Shown piece by piece: positions 1-19,551 of a stretch of DNA of 64,000 nt. The DNA lies in the NCBI GenBank assembly GCA_963931865.1, contig OZ007508.1:12460781-12524780 (forward strand), read 5' to 3'. Numbering within the stretch: the stretch's first letter is position 1; each line of letters begins with the position of its first letter. This DNA is from Axinella damicornis (Eukaryota > Porifera > Demospongiae > Axinellida > Axinellidae). A program made the position numbers and the translations under genes. The notes under the pieces were generated by a model. The model saw only the letters and a program-made list of their open reading frames with translations. It did no database searches and was not told the origin of the DNA.

Positions 1-384
1 AACCAACAAAAGGGTATGCGGTAATTTTTTTGCCTGGAGAAACTTTCATTGAGAATGATGCCTAGCTAGCTTGCTGCTCAGACAGGACTCATTCTCTCTG
101 GCACAGTACGCCATGCATGATCCGGACACCCAGCTGAAGCCGGGGCCATACTGGGCCCAGTTAATACAGGCAAGGGTAAAAGTTGTGGCATCTTATCACT
201 GGCCGGCGAATATACCTGTACTATATTACGAAATGACAAGGGGGTGAGTGAAAAATGGGGATAACCATAGCACAGCTGATATTCAACACTAAAGAGGTCA
301 ATTAAATCATCAATGAATCCCCTTTTTCCACTGACCCATTCATTACTGTTATTAAGGTCTGAATTAGTTATGCTGACGACTTAC

Positions 385-7762
<7,378 letters not shown>

Positions 7763-8190
7763 GCTGTTAGGAATTCCTGCGAAGTGGGCGTGTCTCTCGA
7801 TGCTGGAGTTGAAATGCCGTATAGAACACGCTCTATTTTGCTGCAGTCCACAGATGTTTGCTGTCTCCTGCTTCCTTACCAGGTCTCTAGGTGATGATCA
7901 ACCTTCTTTACGCTTCTTTCCACCGTTCACGGCATCTAGCTCCCTTTTGTGGGAGGGGCAGCCATGTTCTGAACTAGAAATGCAGAAAAAGTGGGCGTAG
8001 CTCGTCGTCAATCATGTACGTGACGTAATGTGCGGTGGGTGTACCCTATAGATGACATCATAGCTTCTAATTTTAGAGCACACCGTAAACATTGCACAAC
8101 TTTCCCGTAACCGCTATAAAATCAGCATGCTCAGCTGATCTCCGGCTTCCGAAGCACAACATCACAGCAGCGCAAGATATCTCCAAGTAG
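7763..8190. promoter_or_regulatory. bidirectional promoter region with TATA box
   Basis: This 428-bp gap separates the start codons of the divergent whirlin-like (minus) and RING-H2 (plus) genes. TATAAAA at 8115-8121 lies 70 bp upstream of the RING ATG, a fitting distance for a short 5' UTR. No TATA box was seen for the minus strand. Confidence 0.6.
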
Positions 8191-9081
8191 ATGGAAGGAG
8201 AAGGGTCCGAGCCACCACTGGGTGCCCCAGTAGGGATGGAAAAGAAGAAACAGAAGAGGGTCATCTTGTTCTATGCCTCCTTCTTTGTGGAAGCATCATC
8301 CGCAGGGGTACATCTGGCTGAGGAGAGGGAAGAGTTTAATGAAGAGCAGTACTTTGAAGCATTGGATGAATATGACAGTCCAGATTATGATGATCTTTGC
8401 TATGCCAACTCAAAGAGAGGGTGCAGTTTCTGCCGGCCTAAGGCTAAGAACAAGATGATGCGCAGTGCCAGTCCTCCTCGTAGGGTAAAGTTTGCCTCAC
8501 AGAGGAGAGCAGCGAAAACAGCAGGGAATGTGTTCGCAAGCAGACAGGCTCAGAAAGAGAATGTTGATACAGGACTTGCAAAGAGAGGTATTCAAAGAAG
8601 ACGTGTTGCAAGGAGGGCAGATTTGGATAATTCTGCACCAATTCAAGAAAACATGAAGCGGAGGTGTGTGACAAGAACTCCATGCCGACCTAAACACAAG
8701 AGTCGGGACCACCCTGCAGCCTTGAGGCACGAACTCCGTAGTGATAACGTCCCAAAGGGGGCTGACGGTTTCATGAATCAAATGATTGATCTCCAACACC
8801 GAGATCTCAGACCAGAAGACTATGAACTCCTCTTGAGACTGGATGAGTCTGTAGCACCCAAAACTATCTCCAGAATGCTACTAGACTCCATTGTCATAGT
8901 AACAGTAGATGCAGCTGACATTCTCGGAGAGTTGTGCACTATTTGTATGGAGCTGTACGGTGCATCACAGAGAGTAAAGACTCTTCCTTGCAAGCACACA
9001 TTTCATGCAGATTGCATTGATCACTGGTTTTCAACAGCTTCACAAAACTGCCCCCTGGATGGGCTTGTACTTGCGGTGTGA
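8191..9081 (+). CDS. RING-H2 finger protein, probable E3 ubiquitin ligase
   Basis: Single-exon frame of 296 codons. The C-terminal RING-H2 has zinc ligands C249, C252, C267, H269, H272, C275, C287 and, in place of the last cysteine, D290 in the motif NCPLDG. Just before it is a conserved-looking segment with LRPEDYELLLRLDE (about 210-223). The N-terminal half starts acidic (residues 45-65) and then becomes basic and rich in RR pairs, probably disordered or nuclear. RING-H2 proteins bring E2~ubiquitin to substrates; the substrate cannot be inferred. The start is the first ATG after the TATA box. It ends only six residues after the RING motif. The Asp ligand may be functional, since zinc can be bound by Asp, but this is untested. 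Confidence 0.75.
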   Translation: MEGEGSEPPLGAPVGMEKKKQKRVILFYASFFVEASSAGVHLAEEREEFNEEQYFEALDEYDSPDYDDLCYANSKRGCSFCRPKAKNKMMRSASPPRRVKFASQRRAAKTAGNVFASRQAQKENVDTGLAKRGIQRRRVARRADLDNSAPIQENMKRRCVTRTPCRPKHKSRDHPAALRHELRSDNVPKGADGFMNQMIDLQHRDLRPEDYELLLRLDESVAPKTISRMLLDSIVIVTVDAADILGELCTICMELYGASQRVKTLPCKHTFHADCIDHWFSTASQNCPLDGLVLAV

Positions 9082-9648
9082 ACATTGTTAGGTGTACTAC
9101 ATGTCTGTGGCAAATTTGATTCTTGCATGTACATGTACATGTGTGATTATGTGTTGTTTGTGTGTCATTTTCCAGCAGAGCTCACATACTGAGTACATGA
9201 ATGCTAATACTGAAACTGTTCTGCAAGCAGAAACACATCAATAGACCACAATTAATAACAAGTTTCATGTTACCTAGTAACCATGCTACCTAGCAACCCA
9301 CTTGAATGTCTGGTAGAAATTTCTCTACAACATGGAAAGAGTCAGTTCACACTTGGCCTGCTCTAGGATTTTGGTAGTGGCCATGCATATTATATTCCCT
9401 TATATTAAAATGTGCCAATGCAGCGATTAGAGGTTTTAACTCTCGCCAAATACTGCATGTATTACTATGATAAACCCCCAATTAAAACTAACGAAGTGGT
9501 AATTGGTCCAGCAGGAAGGAGGGCGATGGGTTAGGGTAGGGTATATCAGGGTCGGTTCTAGATGCGCGTGTGTTTCCAGTACCAATACCTAAAGTATGTA
9601 CTTCCTGCCGGACAAATATCCACGTCCTAAAACTAAACCATCAAAAAC
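9082..9648. other. convergent intergenic region
   Basis: This lies between the 3' ends of the RING-H2 gene (plus) and the GBP-like gene (minus). No coding sequence was recognised. An ATTAAA-type signal near 9406 could serve the RING gene. Confidence 0.4.
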
Positions 9649-9654
9649 TTTATT
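9649..9654 (-). promoter_or_regulatory. poly(A) signal AATAAA for the GBP-like gene
   Basis: AATAAA on the minus strand about 290 bp beyond the stop codon of the GBP-like gene. Confidence 0.55.
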
Positions 9655-9943
9655 TTTATCGCTGGATACTTGACATTGAGAATTGGGCATGAATACTTCT
9701 CCACATGAAGACGCAGCACTTGGATATCATCAACATAAACAAGAGCAAGTTGGCAGTTTACAACATGCGTTTAGCCACAATCACAGGAGATAAAACACAT
9801 ACTGCATAGATATTAGAACACAACACAAGTGCAACGTTTAAGTGATAGTGTGGAAGTCCTTGTAGATACCACTTTGCCACTGGCCTATACCTATGTACTT
9901 CACATTGCGGTATGAGAAAAGCATATAGAGCTACAGTACCTAG

Positions 9944-12900
9944 CTAGGCGTTTCCTCCAACAAAGAGCCAGTACAGCCACTGACAAAACCCCTTGATAGT
10001 TGACCACAGTCCCACCTTTGATTCAATCACATCCTGTAGTTCCTGTGAGTTGTGTATGAATCTGTCGGCTATGGTCTCCTTGAGGCTTCTCTGCCAGTTC
10101 TTGGCCTTCCCTTCATCCAAGTTCAAAAGGCAGACATCCTTCATCTGCATGCGAATGAGAAATATAGATACATTGTACTGCAAAGTGATGAAATACTGGC
10201 TGGTGCATTAGTCCGCCAATAAGGATCTTCAGTCTGTTCGCTATAACCATCAACTTATGCTAAATTAAGTTAACCCTTTCCCAACCACATTGTCTCCGAA
10301 GATCATTTTCAGCCTCTTGAGCCCTTAAGCACACCATTATTTATGCTCCCTCGGCCTGTTGAGTTTCAAATTGCTCCCAGAGGTCATATCAGTCATTTTA
10401 ATCACACCCACCAATTAAAGAACTTTCAATCAAGGCTCTCGGGATATGGAGACCCTACAAGATGAGACAGCTCATTTCTAAGTCCATTTATGCCAAACAC
10501 AACAGAAATGGCCCTCATGGTGCCAACCAAGGCCCTTCTACAGACACGGCCATGCTGTCGCACCCACTCACCTCCCCTTGTCCGACCCTTTCTGCTCATG
10601 TAGAACCTATTTGCCAATAGTGCCATAATGAAGCTGAAAGTCTCAAAATGTCATTGGTCTGTCCCTATCTCTAAGCTCATGCAACAAAGTTCAGAAGGGA
10701 ATTGGGATTTACAAAAAAAACATTTGAGTCTTATAATTCCGCTGTTTAACGGATTTCTTGAAGGGTACAATGCAGTCAGTAGGCTGACACATTTCTGTAC
10801 ACCGCTCTGTATTCTCTTTGGATTACTCTGGATACTATAACAATTTCCTGCCTGGTTTTCTGGAACTTTTCCAGGCACAATACGGAAAGCTTCAGCTGAC
10901 GTTACCATAGGTATGAAAGGTATCCTGTCTACATAATGTTTTTCTCAGGGAGCGACAACTCGAAGTACAAGTCACGTGGCATTGGTTTAATTGTCTCTAA
11001 ATGGCATCATCTTTGACACTATAGGGTGCGGTGATCAAACTTCCCATTGCTGCTGAATGGGACGGGATAAGTGAGAGACTTCTGAGGCGAGGATCTGTTG
11101 AATGAACATCCCAATGCTGGTGTTGATTCTGGGATGGTCGGGCATACGTAGCTGAATGAACACCCCAGTGCTGTTGGTGACTTTGGAATAGTCATTCATA
11201 GCCAGAGTCAGCTATGCAGTGCTACTACACATCTGCATGAAGTTTGAACTTTGACGTTCATCAACGGGTAAAGGTGATTTCATACAGAAGAAAACCAGTT
11301 GGGAAATCCGTTAAAGAAGGAAGGCAACTAATGACAATACAGGAACAAGAGCAACCAGTGACGGAAGTGGTAGTTGGTGAAGACTTACATACTGAGTGAC
11401 TGCAAAAACTGTGTCATATCTGTCGGCAGAGAGAAGAATGAGCTTCTTGGCGGTGTTCAATGGAACTTCTACCTGTTGTTAGGTGAATAATTGCAAGGAA
11501 GTTCACTTTCAACACAGAACCAAATGGATGTTATGGTACTGATGACCAACACAGTGTTCACAGAGCACTTACCCTGTGTACACACAAATGCTTTCTATCT
11601 CGTAAGATTCATACTGACAGCCAGCATGCATGCTTCAGTTTTGAGTCACTGAATTGCACTTGATGTGAGAGGGTGGAATAACCCAATTACAAATTGACGT
11701 TATTCAGTATTGTTATTATGATCGTGAAGAGGTGGAGGCAAATGTTACGAAAACTGCAGAACAACAGTCACGACGTCAGTGAAGTATGTAAATGCATGCT
11801 AGGATAGGACAAAACACAGTGATAAAGTGGAGCCTATCTTAAGCTGTTCTCAGGAAAATAATGAAAAGTACCACCTTGACTCCTGTCAGGTACACAGACA
11901 GCTGTTTAGCTCAGAGTCTACCCTATAACATAATGAGTGGGTTACATGTTACTTACCTCCCTAATGTATGCCTGGTAGTTTTCCTCCTGCCTCTGGTGAC
12001 TTAGTTCCTTCAACTGCACCTGATCAAAAAGAAAGAGGTGAAGATACTTAGTACTACAGTTGCCCCATTCATTTTACAAGGGGTGGTCACTCCAATACAT
12101 ACAGCCGTACATACGACCGGGGTCACAATTTGTGACCATCCAAAACTGCTGGTAACCGTCCAAAACTGCCAGTGACCATCCAAACTGTCCAAAACCTGCA
12201 TGACCATTGACCACACTGCTAAACTGCTGCATGGCGACCCTGTGACGGCGGCAAAACTTTGTCGAGACTACATTAATTTTTGTACAATAAGGAAAAATAA
12301 GCCACACCCATGCCCCACCTATATATCCACCATATAGGGGTCACAATCTTGGTTGCAGCACTAAGTATATGGCACTTATTGGAGTAACCACCCTTTGCTT
12401 TAGTACAAGAGGTGTGTTAAAAGGCCCTCACAACAAAGTACAAGATTGGAGGTACGTAGTAACTGGCCTTAGTCATTGAACATTGGTATATGCAGCAGGC
12501 ACTTACAGCTAACATCTCCTTCACTTCCAAGAATGCTGGTGTGTCCTCAAATGCAGCCTAGAGGAGGAAAAGCATGCACACTAAATTGGGGAGACTCGGT
12601 ATCCTATACCTAGCCTCGTTCCCAGCTGTCCTGGGATGTAAACAGTGTGGGCCTGGGAATGAGAGTACATCTTATACCTGGGTTTGAGCATACGTCTTGA
12701 ATGCTGTTGCACTCTCAGCTTGTAGCCTGTGGCCATTTGAATCAACAAGATCAACATTACATCTCCAATAGTATAATGCACAGAGACGAACCTTGATTTC
12801 AGCTCCGTGTCATTCAAGGGTAGTGTCATCTTAGTTGGCCCTGTGTTGTGCCTGAAGTTACCAGCAAGCTCCACGGCCTAAGGCAGATTGAGGATACATA

Positions 12901-15900
12901 TCTACTGCAACCATTCCAACACACAAATGATACACATTCATGATAGAAGGATGATATCTACACTGCAATTGTGTTTATGATTTCTTACAACAGCACGTTT
13001 TGGTCTTACTTGGGTCTGGCAGGATGCCTTGATCAGCTGCAGGTTATCCCTTCGGCAGACTTCCGTCTCTTCTTGCAGTCGTGTCTGCAGAGCAATATCC
13101 ATTCTCACTCTCTCTATAGCCACCACCAGTATCATGCATTACAACACTCAACCTTGAGTAGTCCAAGAAAAGGCGGATAGAGTGCTTCATCATCTGCCAG
13201 TTCACTTTCCACATCGAACACCTGCAAAAGTACATTGTTACAGTGTCACATTCACTAAACCCCACAGCAGAACTCAATGTACTGCATCTTACTGTTTTGG
13301 CCTCATTGCTCGCAGTCTCCACAACTTTTTTGAAGGTATCAGTAGTCCGTGGAATTCTATTCTGGTTCCTAGAAGCTTCTCGGAATTTCTCTGAAAGGGA
13401 AACATATGGTAAACTTCCTTGTCACCATCAAGTGGTCCAGTCCGTTCCGTAAAATGCTGACCACCTATGCTACAATACATATATATCAACTGCACTCCCA
13501 GTAGGGGACATGTTGCAATGTTGTATAGTCTTGTGCATGCTGACTCTACCAGTTGTATGTGCAGATTCCCAATTAACGCCTACATACCAGACGTCATGCA
13601 TGCATGTACATACTACTAGGGTAGTCAAAGTGAGTAATGGCGGCCAACGGGAAGACAAGAGTACTTTTAACTCCACCAACTACCTGCAAAACTATGATAA
13701 GAAAGTGTCAGCGGACGGCAGCGATCACGGTGTGAGTACTCCTATTTAACCCCCTACCAGGAGGAGATGAAATGGTGTCTATGATTGCTTACCCACAGCC
13801 TGATCTATAGCTGCTTGAAGTAATGTCTTCATGGCCTCATTGTTTTTCAATGTAACTGAATCAAAGATGTAACTCAATCCGGTCTGAAGGGAAGACAAGG
13901 GTATCAAGCTCTTGGATAAAATCAATCCGTATGCATTAAGATTTTAACCATGTGTTTGTCTGTGTGTGTAACGGAAATGGGATGTTCGTGGGGCAGGACT
14001 AGACTAGTGACGCATGACCTTCATACTTCAATCAACCTCGAACTCTGTGAAGAATGTTCGTGAACATTGGGCGTAGGCTGGAATCAGCTGGCAGATGCAA
14101 TCGGGGAGCAGCAGTTGAAGCGGACACAATCGGGGAACAGCAGTTGAAGCGGACGCAATCGGGGAGCAGCAGCCAAAGCGGACGCAATCGTGGAGCAGTT
14201 GAAACGGATGCAATCGAGAGCAGCAGCTGAAGCGGACGCAAGCGGCGAGCAGCAGCTGAAGCGGATGCAAACGGAGAGCAGCAGTTGAAGCGGATCGATG
14301 CAATCGTGCGGGGAGCAGCAGCTGAAGCAGCTTTGCGCAGAGAGCTGTCCGGCGCCAGATTACTCACGGTAGGCGCATGAGGGGGAAATAGCTAAGCGAG
14401 CGAAGCGAGCGAAGCTACTTGTAATAATCAATAGTTCATCACAGAGGAGACTCCTGTTTGTATGGTATCACTCCTCCATACCTTCAACTGATCCAAGTGT
14501 CTTTGAAAGGCTGGGTTATCCTCGAGGCGGCCAACTTCATCTCTACAGAGAGAGTGCATGGAAGCAGCTAACCAGTTAATTACCATGTGTGCGTATGTGC
14601 AAGGTTATGTCTGTTTGCCAGTGTGTCAGCCAGTGCATCTCTCATCAGTGTGTCAGTCAGTCAGTGTGTCAGTCAGTCAGTGTGTCAGCCAGTCAGTGTG
14701 TCAGTCAGTCAGTCAGTGTGTCAGCCAGTCACTGTGTCAGTCAGTCAGTGTGTAAGCCAGTCAGTGTGTCAGTCAGTCAGTGTGTCAGTCAGTCAGTGTG
14801 TCAGTCAATCAGTGTGTCAGTCAGTCAGTGTGTCAGTCAGTCAGTGTGTCAGTCAATCAGTGTGTCAGTCAGTCAGTGTGTCAGTCAGTCAGTGTATCAG
14901 TCAGTCAGTGTGCCAGTGTGTCAGTCAGTCAGTCAGTTTGTCAGTCAGTCAGTGTATCAGTCAGTCAATGTGCCAGTGTGTCAGTCAATGTGCCAGTGTG
15001 TCAGTCAGTCAGTTTGTCAGTCAGTCAGTGTGTCAGTCAGTCATCGACATTAGGCAGTTACAGCAAATCAGGCTGTCTTAGTACTTGTCTTTCCACTCAG
15101 AAAAATCTAACCCTAACATGTTCAATAGATGGCATTTTGTCAGAATCACGGATTTAAGATATCCAAACAAGGCACAGTCAGAAAGCAGCAATTCTGTAAA
15201 CAGCGTACGGGGTAAGTGTTCTGCTGGGCACCTCTAGTTGCAACTGTGATCATTGGATAGAGGATTTATCATTCATTACGATTATTGTGGGACAATTGAA
15301 CATCTGAGCATCCATGCAGGAATGTTAGAATTTCCTACGGCTCACTTGTAGGCTTGTGCACTCTTTTCCCTGACAGAGTTCTGATATCTTTGCAGTTCTT
15401 TGGTCTTCAAAGGAAACACCACCGACTGCAGTTCTTCTTCTGCTCTGATCTGTAGGTGCATTCGCACAAGAAGTCATTGCTTGTTGAGAATACATAACTA
15501 TAACTATACATATATTTATAGCTTTGTTTTGGAGGGCCTTCCCACCCAACATTTTACTTGCTCTCTTCATGCAGCAGTAAAATCTTGGTGGGAAGACCAA
15601 ACTGGGAAAGAGACTAAGGTATGTATGAGTCAGAACCTCCTTGGCCATTAGCAATTGGTATACAGGACTTCGTTCTAATCAACAACTTAGCAAAGGATTC
15701 CAATGAAATAATGTCACTACGTACACGCAGAACTCAAAACCCTACGAGACGGTCATTCATTAACCTCAATCCTCCTTTGTATTTCACTGCATCTCAGTTT
15801 GATCTTCTTGTCGTTCAAATCCTTTAGTTTCTCGTACTTCTCCACGACGTTCTTGTCCAGCCCTTCCAGAGCATCAGCACTTGCAACCTCCAGCCTGCAT

Positions 15901-16524
15901 GTGAAGACAAATATAGCTAGGGAATCTGCTGGCACTGTAAGAGCATGAGTCAGTCAGTCATGTACAGGTTGAACCGCAGGCAGATAGGGGAAGTCCCTTG
16001 TGGGGAAGCCAAGATGTTGATAAAACTCCACCTACCCAAGGTCATTAGAATAACCAACTTCCTCATGCTGCTGGTAAGCATAGTCACCCATGTGTGGGTG
16101 GGGGTCATAGTAGCCTCATTCCCAGGCTCTTGTGAGAGCCTGCATGGGAACGAGGCGAGGGAAATAAGTGGTAGTCATCTTGTATGTCTGTGTGTATGTG
16201 CCTGTGTGTCTGTAACCTCTCTACTTCCCATGCCATTTATCATATTATCTTTGCAACTACTGTACAAATACAAGAACTCGAGGTAACGCACTCACTAAAG
16301 CGAGTTCGTCATTATACGTACTTTGACCCCAGGGTGGTACATGGCACATGCACTACGCACTCAATGGGTGCAGTTTCGCCTAATTATAAACAACAAGGGC
16401 AGGCAATTAGGGCTAATACTTTTCATTCTAAAACTGAATAGTCAGTGTTTATGAGTGGCAACCGTACTCCTGGTAGAACCATTTTCTCTCTATCATGCAG
16501 GAGTGTCATAACAGAATGTGGGGG

Positions 16525-16566
<42 letters not shown>

Positions 16567-19520
16567 CGGGGACCCTTTCATCCTCCAGAAGTATTACAGA
16601 TGCATAGCAACAAGACAACAGGACTAAACATGCGGGTACCACTAACACATACCCAAACAACAGTTGCTTCAGCAGGGTGCTGGCATTCTTCAGTGCTGAT
16701 TTATGCCATAGCTGCAGAGTAAGTGAAAGAAATCTCATCGCACGTTGACCGCAACCACATGAACAAGCAAGTGCAGCAAGTGAGCAAACCTGAAGCTCTG
16801 TCCCGTTTATGGCACCTGGTGAGAATAAACAGTATAATTATACTAGAGAGCAATATGGCAAGTTATCCCTAGCAATGTACATCTTCACAGAGAGTGGACG
16901 AACTTTCAAGAGCCTCACCACCCAGTGTATCAGCGCAGGTGCCATTTCACTTGCATCAGGTGAGGTGGTGTGATAGAGATCATCACAGCCACACATCATA
17001 CCGGTATTACGTATATGTAAATGTGGTTACCAATATCATGTATCAAGAGTCAAAGTTCGCATCAGGCAAGGGATGCAAAACCTCGCTAACACATTCGTCC
17101 TCCTCGAGGGGATGCTTTCCATCATCTCACTCGCAACTGAACTTCGCACTGGTCCAAGAAACCTGGAATATCTGGAATGCGTATTGCAAGCACGCGCGCG
17201 AGGCAAAGACACAGCACATGTGTATTCCTAGCAATGATATCATACTGGAATAATCAAATACTCACCATAGTTGTGCTGCTTCTGGATGACACTCATGTCA
17301 GACTCATAGAAGGTGACACAATCATCCAGAGCATTGACCTTCAGCTGGTCTATGAAGACCTCCCACCTCCCTGGGATCTGCGAGCAGCAAGCAGTAATAA
17401 TAGCAAGTGTTACTTCTGTTGCTATGGCAACATCACATCCTTGTATCCAAGGAAACTCTGTACATAGAAAGTGAATTATCCCCTAACAAATTCATATGTA
17501 CTTCTCACAGAAGCTGGGGATTTTTACAGTGGAGGGATTTTTCCCCCGCTCATGCACTGCTACAAGTGTAACAGAACAGCAAAAAGTAAGGAAACAAGGT
17601 AGCAGTTTGGATGTTATACTCAACACACATAATAATATTCGGACATTTCTGCACCTAATACAAGTCGAGGCAGTCCTTGTCGCCATTATTTCCTATCATT
17701 GGTTTCTTGGGTCTGCCCATTTTGTAATTGCATGTGGCATCGTCGACCACAAGTACAGGCACTGCACTGAGGTGCAGCATTGAGGTGCAGCACAAGGCGC
17801 GCTGCGCTGGGTAAGTATTCCATGATTACACTCTAGTTCCAAAAAGTGAGTTTGTCCTACCAACTAGCAACCAGGAATGCAGTTGCCACTGGATAGTCAA
17901 CTAGTATTTGTATGTATGTGGATGGCAGTGCTCACCTCTGCCAGTGACCCCTCATTGGCAGCTGTTACAAGTATCTCCAAAAGAGTAGCCAACTCGGGTC
18001 CAGTTATGGGTCTTCCTGTTGGAGAAACAGAACCTCATGACGGATCAATTATCGAGTACAGATCCACGTGGACCTGAGTGAAGGCTGCTACTACACCTCT
18101 GAAAGACAAACTGTAAGCTTCAATACAGCGGATTGCATTTCTGTTCGAGCATTGCCAATTCCGTGACTATGCTTTTAGCATTAGTGGCAAGAACTTCCTG
18201 TGGGTGGAGCTTCATGGAAATAACACGGCCGGAATACCCTGGAGTCTGGAAGCTATGTGGGCACTTTGCGCAAGTATCATATTTGCAGAACACAGTTTCC
18301 GTGAAAATCCACAGAGTCCGCAATGTTCCATGGAATCTACTATCCAAAGTACTCATCATCAGTAGCACTTGTAATTCCTGTACATTACTCACACTTGAGG
18401 CATGCAGGTTACCCAAGGCTCTCTCTACAATCCCATTCTTTCTTGATCTCATACAATACTCCAGTCCTCCCTCTACCTGTTTTCCATACCAAAAACCTGG
18501 GTACAAGGTGGCCTAGGAATGAGACTCTATACAGCCTGAGAATGCACTAAGCTCTGGACATGGGCAGTACCGTTCTTCTCCTTGGGAACCAGGCCCCGTT
18601 TGATGTCAGCTATGAGCTGGTCTCTCTCCTCCTTGTACTCCGGAGTCAGCTGGTCTTCAGTAGCCTGCAATACCAGACGGGGAGGCATTCCAGTGAGCAC
18701 TTCAAACTGCTCCAACTAGGTGTTAATAGTTTAGCAGAAGATACGGGTCTAGTGGCTTAGTGTTAAGAGCATTCTGACTAGTATTCAGACGGTCTTGGAT
18801 TCGAATCCCAGAACGTTTCCATGGATTCAATTCTCTCACTCTCAGCGTCACTAAACTAATATGATAACACCCAGAGCAGCAAGGCTGCTTAGCCTAGGTA
18901 CTGCATAGCCTTGTTCCCAGGCTCCCCCTTGTGCGCACGGTGAAGAAAAATACAGAGGGCTCCCCACTGTGCGTGCAGTGAACTTCACCGCGTGCACAGG
19001 GGGAGCCTGGGAATGAGGCTAGGTACTGCATGGAATGAGCAGATAGGACCTGGGAACGAGGCTACTGCAGTACAGCATCTGCATATATGTACCCTTGATA
19101 GATCTTGCAGGAGATGCTTCCTTGTTGCAGGCAGGAACAGCGTGTGGCAGTCCACCGACTCAAATATCCCTGCAAACGGAGTGAATGCTACAATAGTCAA
19201 GCTACTGTAGGCCAACGCAATGCACATGCTGGAATAAAATTGACTAGGGGTCCACAAAGAAGGAGTGTACAGGAACAGCATTGTTCTGGCTTTTGTGCTT
19301 GACCATACATAATTATACGCATGTACAGCAAGTGGGAAAAATTTACATGTTATACGTAATTGCATTCACAACGCATGTGTCACAGTTACGTAAGTCAAGA
19401 TACCTACGTAGGTTAGTCTGTTGCAGCCCCAGGTTATGATGCTACCAAGTGGGATGCTCCTTCTCACCATGAGCTTCTGGTTACCCCGTGCACATGTACG
19501 CAGCAGGGGTAAAGTGATCG

Positions 19521-19551
<31 letters not shown>

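Noticed and set aside
100..180. Possible further whirlin exon (PDZ3)
   Set aside because: An open minus-strand stretch exists, but no donor site and no PDZ motif were found.
14583..15045. CRISPR-like array
   Set aside because: Units are 4 bp with no spacers, in a eukaryotic genome.
14558..15157. Several overlapping frames rich in SVCQ/QSVS
   Set aside because: Translation of a (TCAG)n microsatellite in different frames.
18747..18823. Functional tRNA-Thr(AGT)
   Set aside because: Acceptor strands do not pair and the T stem has a mismatch, so a SINE head or pseudogene is more likely.
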